From: an uncultured Oscillospiraceae bacterium
GTDB taxonomy: Bacteria > Bacillota > Clostridia > Oscillospirales > Acutalibacteraceae
DNA: 6,975 nt
Assembly (NCBI GenBank): GCA_900550095.1
Contig: URRG01000117.1
Location: 1-6,975 of the forward strand
Direction of reading: 5' to 3'
Of this stretch, positions 1-4,700 are shown piece after piece. Numbering within the stretch: position 1 is the first letter of the stretch; each line of letters begins with the position of its first letter. The position numbers were made by a program, and so were the translations under genes. A model generated the notes under the pieces. That model did no database searches, was not told the origin of the DNA, and saw only the letters and a program-made list of their open reading frames with translations.

Positions 1-84
1 TTCAGCTAATTCTGCTTGTGTGAGTTTTTTATCCATTCGTGCATTTTTCAGCACGATGCCGAACTGTCTTGGATGAATAGCCAT
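1..84 (-). CDS. XRE-family helix-turn-helix regulator, N-terminal fragment cut by the window edge
   Basis: Reading leftward from ATG at 84-82 gives 28 codons that stay open to base 1. The peptide begins MAIHPRQFGIVLKNAR and continues into DKKLTQAELAE, the usual opening of an XRE/Cro-C1 helix-turn-helix domain: helix 1 with a basic residue, then the LTQAELA motif that starts helix 2. An excellent ribosome binding site, AGGAGGTGATATC on the minus strand (97-85), lies directly upstream and fixes the start. Such proteins bind short palindromes as dimers and often serve as prophage or mobile-element repressors. Three matching palindromes sit in the divergent region just upstream (101-285), which suggests autoregulation and control of rightward transcription. 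The C-terminal half is missing, so a C1-like repressor, an antitoxin and an ordinary regulator cannot be told apart. Confidence 0.85.
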   Translation of the reverse strand, partial: MAIHPRQFGIVLKNARMDKKLTQAELAE

Positions 85-100
85 GATATCACCTCCTGTA

Positions 101-119
101 AGTATGTTAGTGCCATACC
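101..119. promoter_or_regulatory. Operator-like palindrome, site 1
   Basis: The sequence AGTATGT-TAGTG-CCATACC is an imperfect 7-5-7 palindrome of the same pattern as sites 2 and 3. It begins 4 bp upstream of the ribosome binding site of the leftward helix-turn-helix gene. A bound dimer here would sit just ahead of that gene's translation start and could repress it. The link to the adjacent regulator is inferred from position and symmetry. Confidence 0.6.
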
Positions 120-133
120 TTTGAAAAGTAAAA

Positions 134-249
134 ATGGCGATACAAGACTTTTTGAGAATGGTACAACCATACTTGCTGGAAGAATGGAGATGTTTTTGAT
201 GGATAGAGGAGTGGCTTTACGGTTAAAAAAATTCAGGCAGTATCCGTAG
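134..249 (+). other. Two tiny overlapping open frames, possible frameshifted micro-gene
   Basis: An ATG at 134 opens a 21-codon frame (MAIQDFLRMVQPYLLEEW..., stop at 197-199). A second frame in the -1 register has ATG at 184 and stops at 247-249 (MEMFLMDRGVALRLKKF...). A T5 run at 193-197 lies where the first ends, and slipping one base back there would fuse them into a 38-residue basic peptide. Neither frame has a good ribosome binding site, and palindrome site 2 lies inside the first, which argues for chance. I do not recognise the peptide and consider it coding only at low probability. Confidence 0.15.
155..173. promoter_or_regulatory. Operator-like palindrome, site 2
   Basis: The sequence AGAATGG-TACAA-CCATACT has a consensus right arm and one mismatch in the left arm relative to AGTATGG-N5-CCATACT. 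Its centre is 54 bp from site 1, close to five helical turns, so dimers on both sites would lie on roughly the same DNA face. Confidence 0.6.
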
Positions 250-266
250 AGAACTGCACCATCAAT

Positions 267-285
267 AGTATGGAAGAGCCATACT
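267..285. promoter_or_regulatory. Operator-like palindrome, site 3 (perfect arms)
   Basis: The sequence AGTATGG-AAGAG-CCATACT has fully complementary 7-bp arms and is the best of the three copies. Its centre is 112 bp from site 2. A weak leftward promoter candidate (TTGTGG, 16 nt, TACTAT) overlaps it on the minus strand. It is probably the strongest binding site of the neighbouring XRE regulator, though this rests on symmetry and proximity only. Confidence 0.65.
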
Positions 286-306
286 TCCACAAAATTATTA
301 TCTCAC

Positions 307-361
307 ATAGGGAAAAGGCGTGAATGCAGTGGTGTCTGCAGGAACGCCTTTTCCCTATTTT
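307..361 (+). terminator. Perfect 15-bp hairpin, terminator-like
   Basis: Bases 307-321 (ATAGGGAAAAGGCGT) and 344-358 are exact reverse complements. The 22-nt loop contains a second small stem, TGCAG (325-329) with CTGCA (336-340). The right arm runs into TTTT (358-361), followed by GTATTT, so the T-tract is short but fits an intrinsic terminator on the plus strand. The other strand has no comparable T-tract. No convincing gene lies upstream in the plus direction within the window, so the transcript it ends would be a short non-coding RNA or untranslated leader. It may also insulate the DUF3825 gene from upstream transcription. Confidence 0.6.
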
Positions 362-510
362 GTATTTCAGGGAGTATGGGACACGGGAAAGGAGTGAGGA
401 AGAAATGGGACCATAGAAATAATAGTCAGTTATATGAATACATGATATAGAGTGCCATTGGAAGAGATTGGACGGTGGAAAATACAGATTGTTATGAAAG
501 GAACATAAGA

Positions 511-1320
511 ATGATAGAAACGGATTTATTTGATTTTGCTTATGTGCCGGACTGGTACGGACAATTGGATGAGTTGTCGAAACTGGCTCTGCCGGAGCCA
601 TGGCGGTTCAAGAAGCCAATTTATAAGACGAAAAATGAGGATACCCCCATACTGGAGCGGTACATACATATTGTTTTCCGAAAGCAGAGCATTGATTTTA
701 ATTCAGAAAGGGATGCCAGGAAAGCGGCAGGTTATTTTCATGTGGAAAATGAGTGTGCCTGTTTTCATACAGGATTATACACATCCCGATACAAAGGGAT
801 TTATGCCTGCTTTGATCGGAACCATAAAAAGACTTCGATGAAAGATTGGTACTTCAGGGGATTCTGCGATGAACTGTCACCGTTTCTGAAATATGTGCAG
901 CCATTGCCGCAGATGCCCTCCTACTATATGGCGCAGAACGGCGCAGGTTTTCAACCAGACTGGCCTATCAGGGTCAACGTGGAACACATATTGGGAGACA
1001 CAGAAAATCTGGAGCGTATTCCAGCGAAAATCCGTAAAGCCAGGAATCTGCCACTTTTATTTGAAACGGCAGTGGAACTTGGCAGGAGAAAGACAGTAGT
1101 TGAGCCGGGGCTTATAGTGCCGCAAGGGTATCAGGGAAAGATGCAGTATCTTCTCCCGATATATCTGACGAATGAGAAAAAGCCTGATCTTGCTCTGACA
1201 CTGACAGTTATGGAAGGATACTATTTGGGTAATACATGCCTGACACTGGAAATGGCTTATTTGAATGCCAGAGTAATATCAAGGCCGATAGCTCCCTGGC
1301 TGACAGAACTTGTAAAATAA
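511..1320 (+). CDS. DUF3825-like protein of unknown function
   Basis: This 269-residue protein resembles the DUF3825 family along most of its length. Matching features are the N-terminal LFDFAY block (residues 6-11), LALPEPWRFK (25-34), CFHTGLY (84-90), W..RGFCDE (113-121), RVNVEH (154-159), the PQGYQGKMQYLLPIYL block (204-219), and the C-terminal CLTLEMAYLNAR...PWL (243-264). The family's biochemical role is not known to me, and no catalytic motif is evident. There is no signal peptide or membrane segment. I chose ATG 511 because AAAGGA (497-502) lies 8 nt upstream; a GTG at 475 is in frame but has a weaker site and would add 12 residues before the conserved block. The gene is the first rightward one after the regulator's operator region and is followed within 12 nt by a micro-ORF and a zinc-ribbon gene, so the three probably form a cargo operon. 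The family call comes from remembered motif patterns, not a search. Confidence 0.75.
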   Translation: MIETDLFDFAYVPDWYGQLDELSKLALPEPWRFKKPIYKTKNEDTPILERYIHIVFRKQSIDFNSERDARKAAGYFHVENECACFHTGLYTSRYKGIYACFDRNHKKTSMKDWYFRGFCDELSPFLKYVQPLPQMPSYYMAQNGAGFQPDWPIRVNVEHILGDTENLERIPAKIRKARNLPLLFETAVELGRRKTVVEPGLIVPQGYQGKMQYLLPIYLTNEKKPDLALTLTVMEGYYLGNTCLTLEMAYLNARVISRPIAPWLTELVK

Positions 1321-1331
1321 AAGGAATCAAG

Positions 1332-1430
1332 ATGATTCATATACTCCCTACCCCTGAATGCCGGATAGCAGCCAAGAAAGGAGTGTATGTGATATGCAAA
1401 GAAAGAAGGAGGTACAGGCCAATGGACTAG
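1332..1430 (+). CDS. Possible 32-residue micro-ORF overlapping the zinc-ribbon gene
   Basis: ATG 1332 has a good ribosome binding site, AAGGA at 1321-1325, with 6-nt spacing and directly after the DUF3825 stop codon. The frame encodes MIHILPTPECRIAAKK, then VYVICKERRRYRPMD, and stops at 1428-1430. The peptide is strongly basic near its end and has two cysteines. It overlaps the start of the zinc-ribbon frame (1394 onward) by 37 nt in a different register. A single -1 slip near 1427 would join this peptide to the zinc ribbon as one protein of about 89 residues. It could be a true coupling leader peptide, the real N-terminus of a frameshifted zinc-ribbon gene, or chance. I do not recognise a family. 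Confidence 0.35.
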   Translation: MIHILPTPECRIAAKKGVYVICKERRRYRPMD

Positions 1431-1597
1431 AGAAGAAAAGGAGATCCATTTTATGTCCAAAATGCGGACACAGGCTATTGGATGCATCTGTAAATACAAA
1501 AGCACAGTTGGTTACCCCGACAAAGAACTGTAATCCCGATTTCGTGATAAAGTGCAGACATTGCAGTTCAGAAATCGGGGTAATTAAAACTGAATAG
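1394..1597 (+). CDS. Small zinc-ribbon protein (CPKCG...CRHC)
   Basis: The 67-residue product has two CxxC knuckles, Cys21-Pro-Lys-Cys24-Gly and Cys54-Arg-His-Cys57, separated by 29 residues, the classic four-cysteine zinc-ribbon arrangement. The first 18 residues are highly basic (KKRR at 14-17) and an extra cysteine sits at 46. It resembles small cysteine-rich proteins of Com or KTR type found in mobile elements, but I cannot name a family with certainty. Roles could include nucleic-acid binding or a structural adaptor. The start is uncertain. ATG 1394 has AAGGAG (1378-1383) at a long 10-nt spacing. A far better site, AAGGAGG (1406-1412), precedes an ATG at 1422 that is out of frame and meets a stop after two codons. 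One extra base near 1427 would put that ATG in frame and give a start MDLEKKRRS, so a one-base deletion or recoding is possible. No gene follows for 320 nt. Confidence 0.6.
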   Translation: MQRKKEVQANGLEKKRRSILCPKCGHRLLDASVNTKAQLVTPTKNCNPDFVIKCRHCSSEIGVIKTE

Positions 1598-1820
1598 AGG
1601 AAATCTGATTCGCTCCAAATGTTTACGCAGGGAGCTGACCGAGGCGCTACGGTAATACGGCAAGTTTCATAAGGAATGTATATGGGATAGGGAAACGGAT
1701 AGCTAAATCGGGACAAGGATCATTCGTTTGTTTGAGCATGATGCACGAGGGGGAGATTTCATTCCTTAGTTATCGGTTAAACCCTCACGATACCATCTGA
1801 AAGATGATGGAGACGACATT
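1598..1820 (+). ncRNA. Candidate structured leader or 3' UTR RNA with long-range helices
   Basis: This 223-nt stretch has no credible gene; the best frame is 17 codons from ATG 1619 without a ribosome binding site. It has several complementary segments. TAAGGAATG (1670-1678) pairs exactly with 1760-1768. A 13-nt segment at 1694-1706 pairs with 1766-1778 with one mismatch and one G-U. GAGGG (1747-1751) pairs with CCCTC (1782-1786). ATCAT (1719-1723) pairs with ATGAT (1738-1742). CCATC (1793-1797) pairs with GATGG (1806-1810). The first two helices are interleaved and share three bases, so they form either a pseudoknot or two alternative states. The strong terminator at 1821 follows directly. 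The stretch could be a regulatory leader of the sigma-like gene, a stand-alone small RNA or the operon's 3' end. I do not recognise a known RNA class. Confidence 0.35.
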
Positions 1821-1867
1821 GAGCCTGGCAAGCGGCACTTTTGTGCTGCTTGTCAGGCTCTTTTTTT
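1821..1867 (+). terminator. Strong rho-independent terminator
   Basis: An 18-bp stem is formed by 1821-1838 and 1843-1860 with a TTTT loop. Sixteen pairs are Watson-Crick and two are G-U in RNA, and a seven-T tract (1861-1867) follows directly. This is a textbook intrinsic terminator on the plus strand. It ends transcription from the DUF3825/zinc-ribbon side. The next gene starts only 52 nt later, so any promoter for it must lie in that short gap or upstream of the terminator; in the second case the hairpin would act as an attenuator. Confidence 0.93.
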
Positions 1868-1874
1868 CGTTTTA

Positions 1875-1890
1875 GCGGCAGAGGTGCCGC
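1875..1890 (+). promoter_or_regulatory. Short GC-rich hairpin ahead of the sigma-like gene
   Basis: GCGGCA (1875-1880) and TGCCGC (1885-1890) form a perfect 6-bp stem with a GAGG loop. It lies between the terminator T-tract and the ribosome binding site at 1904-1910. The GAGG in the loop resembles a ribosome binding sequence, but no start codon is placed to use it. The hairpin may stabilise the 5' end of the mRNA or affect loading at the downstream site; its function is unproven. Confidence 0.35.
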
Positions 1891-1919
1891 CTGTCGGGCT
1901 CCGAAAGGAGAACGGCAAA

Positions 1920-2306
1920 TTGAAAATCAATTACACATTTGCAAATGGTGAGACCTCAGACGTAGAGGTCAATGAGGAAATCGGAAACTTAATCCTGGAT
2001 TCCAGACGGGAGGAAAGCAATCAGGATCGGAAGGAGCGGTACCATTGCTATTCCCTGGATGCAGCAGAATATGAAGGCGAGGATTATGCGGACGGCAGTA
2101 CTCCGGAGACGGAACTTTTTCTGCAGCTTGAAAACCAGCGGATCAAAGAGGCGTTCGAGCAGCTCTCAGAGGTGCAGCGGCGCAGGTTGCTGATGCTGGC
2201 CGAAGGGGTATCCCTCCGGGAGATCGCCCGCCGAGAGGGTAAAGACATCAAGTCCATCCGGGAATCCATCGAATGGGCTAGAAAAAAGTTTTTGAAATAT
2301 TTCTGA
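1920..2306 (+). CDS. Sigma-70 region-4-like DNA-binding protein, TTG start
   Basis: The 128-residue protein ends in a sigma-factor region-4-like helix-turn-helix. Residues 73-94 (QRIKEAFEQLSEVQRRRLLM) form the lead helix with the LS..QRR pattern, and GVSLREIARREG (96-107) followed by KSIRESIEWARKKF (111-124) forms the turn and recognition helices. The N-terminal half (MKINYTFANGETSDVEV, then RKERYHCYSLD at 37-47) is the pattern of phage- and element-borne sigma-like proteins in Firmicutes. Regions 2 and 3 are missing, so it is unlikely to work as a full sigma factor and more likely regulates transcription. I place the start at TTG 1920 because AAAGGAG (1904-1910) lies 9 nt upstream. A GTG at 1884 is in frame but would sit inside the upstream hairpin and lacks a site. 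It heads the replication gene cluster, whose timing it may control. Confidence 0.85.
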   Translation: MKINYTFANGETSDVEVNEEIGNLILDSRREESNQDRKERYHCYSLDAAEYEGEDYADGSTPETELFLQLENQRIKEAFEQLSEVQRRRLLMLAEGVSLREIARREGKDIKSIRESIEWARKKFLKYF

Positions 2307-2312
2307 GATACC

Positions 2313-2349
2313 CCCTCAAAACAGCCTCCAAATCTCCGTATGTTGAAGG
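2313..2349. promoter_or_regulatory. Imperfect inverted repeat in the gap after the sigma-like gene
   Basis: CCCTCAA (2313-2319) and TTGAAGG (2343-2349) pair at six of seven positions across a 23-nt centre. They lie in the 82-nt gap between the sigma-like gene and the next gene, the longest gap in the right-hand cluster. There is no T-tract, so it is not an obvious terminator. It could be a protein-binding or promoter-associated element. No canonical -35/-10 pair is evident. Confidence 0.25.
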
Positions 2350-2388
2350 ACATCCCGATACCGTCCTCCAGAAAGCAGAGGTGAAGAG

Positions 2389-2589
2389 ATGAAACACACA
2401 TTACAGATCCGTGTTTCAAAGAAGCCTGTGAACAGCGGAGCAGTCAGTGTGCGGAATGTCTCTGTGCGGGAGCGGTTCATGCGTTTCCTGCTGGGGGACA
2501 AGGTCCGGCTGACGGTCATTGTTCCGGGCAGTTCCGTGGAGGAACTTTCGATCCGGGAGGTTGCGGAAGGGGGGCTGGCGCATGAGTAA
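2389..2589 (+). CDS. Small hypothetical protein of the phage replication cluster
   Basis: The 66-residue product (MKHTLQIRVSKKPVNSG, then VRNVSVRERFMRFLLGDK, VRLTVIVPGSSVEELSIREV) alternates short beta-like stretches with one basic helix (about residues 25-36). There is no signal peptide, membrane helix or cysteine. GAGGTG (2378-2383) lies 5 nt before the ATG. Its last codons overlap the next gene by 8 nt, which points to coupled translation. Small proteins of this kind are common between the sigma-like gene and DUF2800 in related elements, but I know of no function. Confidence 0.7.
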   Translation: MKHTLQIRVSKKPVNSGAVSVRNVSVRERFMRFLLGDKVRLTVIVPGSSVEELSIREVAEGGLAHE

Positions 2590-2950
2590 GATGAAACTTC
2601 TTCTGGACGTGGTATCCGATCTCCGTTCCTTGGCAAACAGCCTGCAGGCGGTGGCAGACGCTGTCGCACAGGGCGGGCAGGAACAGCCGGACCAAACCAC
2701 GGAGGAAAAGCCGGCTCAGAAACCGGAAAAGAAAACTGTCGCAAAGAAAGAGGAGTTGCCTACAGAGAAGGCAGGGCAGCAATCAAAACCGTTGACGCTG
2801 GAACAGGTGCGTGCGGCTCTGGCGGAGAAGTCCCGCGCCGAACACACATCGGAAGTAAAGGCGCTCCTGATCAAGCATGGTGCCGATAAGCTGTCGGACA
2901 TTGACCCGGCGGAGTACCCGGCGCTCCTTGCGGAAGCGGAGGTGCTGTGA
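2582..2950 (+). CDS. Hypothetical protein with charged linker and C-terminal helical domain
   Basis: The 122-residue product has three parts. Residues 1-30 form an amphipathic helix (MKLLLDVVSDLRSLANSL). Residues 31-70 are a low-complexity linker rich in Lys, Glu, Gln and Pro. Residues 71-122 form a compact helical unit (LTLEQVRAALAEKSRAEH, EVKALLIKHGADKLSDIDP, EYPALLAEAEVL). The C-terminal unit resembles the small helix-extension-helix modules often used in nucleic-acid binding. Some databases label similar proteins as Rrp5-like, which is probably a composition artefact. ATG 2582 is chosen because a purine-rich GGAAGGGGGG stretch precedes it and it overlaps the preceding stop; an in-frame upstream ATG at 2519 would lie deep inside that gene. 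The TGA overlaps the ATG of the DUF2800 gene by one base. An accessory or adaptor role in replication is inferred from context only. Confidence 0.7.
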   Translation: MSKMKLLLDVVSDLRSLANSLQAVADAVAQGGQEQPDQTTEEKPAQKPEKKTVAKKEELPTEKAGQQSKPLTLEQVRAALAEKSRAEHTSEVKALLIKHGADKLSDIDPAEYPALLAEAEVL

Positions 2951-4113
2951 TGGGAAAACAGAAGGTGAATTGTGCCGCAGGCACAAGAGAAGCTGGCCTG
3001 GGCCACGCATTGCTTTCCGCCTCCTCCAGCCACCGGTGGCTGAACTGCCCGCCTTCCGCAAGGCTTTGCGAGAAGTATGAAGATACGGGCAGCGAATATG
3101 CCCAGGAAGGAACGGACGCCCACAGCCTGTGTGAATACAAGCTAAAACAGGCGCTTGGCATGGATGCCGCTGACCCCACGGAGAACCTTTCCTTTTATAA
3201 CGAGGAAATGGAACAGTGCGCCTTGGACTATGCAGCCTATGTGCTGGAACTGGTGGAGGACGCAAAGAAAACCTGCAAAGACCCAGTGGTGCTGATTGAG
3301 CAGCGTCTGGACTTTTCCCGTTTCGTCAAAGACGGCTTCGGAACTGGCGACTGCGTCATCATCGCAGACGGTACTCTCGATATTGTGGATTACAAGCATG
3401 GGAAAGGCGTGGAGATATCCTCAGTAGAGAATCCCCAGATGATGTTGTACGCCTTGGGCGCTCTGGAACTGTTTGACGGTATCTATGACATTGATACCGT
3501 CCGCATGACCATCTTCCAGCCACGCCGAGATAACGTGAGTGTCTGCATCATGGAAAAAGATGATCTTTTGCAGTGGGCTTATAACGACCTGACCTATAAG
3601 GCGAAGCTGGCCTATGAGGGCAGTGGGGAGTTTGCCTGCGGGGACTGGTGTCGGTTCTGCAAGGCAAAGGCGGTCTGCCGGAAGAGGGCAGAGTATAACC
3701 TGGAACTGGCGAAATATGATTTTGAGATGCCCGATACACTGGAGGACGCGGAGATTGCCGCCATCCTGGACAAGGCGGATGAACTGACCGCCTGGGCTGC
3801 GGATGTGAAGGAATATGCGCTCCGGCAGGCACTCAGCGGGACAGAGTATCCTGGCTATAAAGTGGTGGAGGGACGTTCCAACCGCCGATATATCAGCGAG
3901 GATGCAGTGGCCGATGCCGTTTCCCAGGCAGGATATGATCCCTATGCCAAAAAGGTGCTGGGCCTTACGGAAATGCAGAAACTCCTGGGCAAAAAGAAGT
4001 TTGACGAGCTGCTGGGTGGCCTGATCGAAAAGCCCCAGGGCAAGCCCGTCCTTGTGCCATTGTCTGATAAGCGACAGCCTATGAATACGGCACAGAATGA
4101 TTTTAAAGATTGA
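2950..4113 (+). CDS. DUF2800 family protein, predicted Cas4/RecB-like PD-(D/E)XK nuclease
   Basis: This 387-residue protein begins its family-typical part at HALLSASSSHRWLNCPPS (19-36). Nuclease-type motifs follow in order: GTDAH (54-58, a RecB-type histidine), GTGD (131-134) with Asp134, DYKHGKG (147-153) giving the D-x-K core Asp147 and Lys149, and QMMLY (163-167). A cysteine group, C230-x3-C234-x2-C237-x5-C243, resembles the iron-sulfur cluster ligands of Cas4 and AddB, with Cys33 or Cys40 as a possible extra ligand. Such proteins cut or resect DNA ends; in this cluster it probably serves recombination-linked replication. The first 18 residues before the usual start are unusual. ATG 2950 overlaps the upstream TGA and has GGAGG (2938-2942) 7 nt away; a GTG at 2947 would add one residue. 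Nuclease activity is inferred from motifs. Confidence 0.88.
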   Translation: MGKQKVNCAAGTREAGLGHALLSASSSHRWLNCPPSARLCEKYEDTGSEYAQEGTDAHSLCEYKLKQALGMDAADPTENLSFYNEEMEQCALDYAAYVLELVEDAKKTCKDPVVLIEQRLDFSRFVKDGFGTGDCVIIADGTLDIVDYKHGKGVEISSVENPQMMLYALGALELFDGIYDIDTVRMTIFQPRRDNVSVCIMEKDDLLQWAYNDLTYKAKLAYEGSGEFACGDWCRFCKAKAVCRKRAEYNLELAKYDFEMPDTLEDAEIAAILDKADELTAWAADVKEYALRQALSGTEYPGYKVVEGRSNRRYISEDAVADAVSQAGYDPYAKKVLGLTEMQKLLGKKKFDELLGGLIEKPQGKPVLVPLSDKRQPMNTAQNDFKD

Positions 4114-4126
4114 GGAGGAAATTAGA

Positions 4127-4690
4127 ATGTCAAATAAAGTCAAGAACCCGATGAAAGTGATCACCGGCCCCAATACCAGATGGAGCTACTGCAATGTATG
4201 GCAGCCTAAGTCTATCAACGGCGGCACGCCCAAGTACAGCGTCAGCCTGATTATCCCCAAGTCGGATACGGTCACCATCAACAAGATCAAAGCGGCTATT
4301 GAGGCTGCCTACAAGGAGGGTGAAGCCAAGCTGAAAGGCAACGGCCGGAATGTTCCGGCGCTTTCCGTCTTAAAGACACCGCTCCGAGATGGGGATGCGG
4401 AGCGACCGGATGATGAAGCCTACACAAACGCCTATTTCGTCAATGCCAACAGCGCCACGGCTCCGGGCATCGTGGATGCGGACCGTCAGCCGATCTTGGA
4501 TACTTCTGAGGTTTACAGCGGTGTATATGGCAGGGCGAGCATCAACTTCTATGCGTTCAATTCCAATGGAAATAAAGGAATCGCCTGTGGGCTGAATAAC
4601 CTGCAGAAGATCCGGGACGGGGAGTCACTGGGCGGCAAGTCCCGTCCGGAGGATGATTTTGCAGATGAGGATGAAGATTTCCTCTCCTGA
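4127..4690 (+). CDS. Single-stranded DNA-binding protein, Enc34 type (formerly DUF2815)
   Basis: The 187-residue product matches the family first listed as DUF2815 and later linked to the single-stranded DNA-binding protein of Enterobacter phage Enc34. Visible hallmarks are VITGPNTRWSYCNVWQPKS (11-29), YSVSLIIPKSD (37-47), the K-rich helix around 52-70, VYSGVYGRASINFYAF (129-144), and GLNNLQKIRDGE (155-166). It ends in a very acidic tail (174-187, ending DEDEDFLS), like the tails by which bacterial SSBs contact partner proteins. GAGGAGG (4112-4118) begins inside the upstream stop codon and lies 8 nt before ATG 4127, so translation is probably coupled to DUF2800. It would coat single strands made during replication, next to the polymerase that uses them. 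Confidence 0.92.
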   Translation: MSNKVKNPMKVITGPNTRWSYCNVWQPKSINGGTPKYSVSLIIPKSDTVTINKIKAAIEAAYKEGEAKLKGNGRNVPALSVLKTPLRDGDAERPDDEAYTNAYFVNANSATAPGIVDADRQPILDTSEVYSGVYGRASINFYAFNSNGNKGIACGLNNLQKIRDGESLGGKSRPEDDFADEDEDFLS

Positions 4691-4700
4691 CAGAAAGATA

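Larger units (their letters stand above)
85..510. other. Divergent non-coding regulatory region with three operators and a terminator-like hairpin
   Basis: This 426-bp stretch lies between the leftward regulator and the first convincing rightward gene. It holds three 19-bp imperfect palindromes (101-119, 155-173, 267-285), one lone half-site AGTATGG (373-379), a perfect 15-bp inverted repeat with terminator character (307-358), and only tiny open frames. No promoter with good -35 and -10 boxes was found on either strand. The best leftward candidate is TTGTGG, a 16-nt spacer and TACTAT (minus strand, about 293-266), which would straddle the third palindrome, but its -35 box is poor. The stretch 362-510 shows nothing convincing beyond the half-site and a 24-codon frame at 376-450 with a badly spaced ribosome binding site. 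Confidence 0.6.

Noticed and set aside
121..149. Possible promoter TTGAAA, 17 nt, AAGACT on the plus strand
   Set aside because: The spacing is right, but the -10 box matches the consensus poorly.
376..450. 24-codon frame MGHGKGVRKKWDHRNN... before the DUF3825 gene
   Set aside because: The ribosome binding site is only one base from the ATG, the peptide is unfamiliar, and nearby ATGs stop within a few codons. Probably chance.
647..653. CCATACT half-site inside the DUF3825 gene
   Set aside because: It lacks a partner arm at the right spacing and lies in coding sequence; a 7-mer is expected by chance.
1404..1417. A 14-nt match between 1404-1417 and 6694-6707 (AGAAGGAGGTACAG)
   Set aside because: Both copies are centred on a consensus ribosome binding site, so the match is explained by function and not by a mobile repeat.
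1619..1672. 17-codon frame MFTQGADRGATVIRQVS in the non-coding stretch
   Set aside because: There is no ribosome binding site, it is very short, and it overlaps the paired RNA segments.
3421..4173. Open frame on the minus strand (250 codons) antisense to DUF2800
   Set aside because: It mirrors a well-supported gene, has no recognisable motif and lacks an operon partner on that strand.
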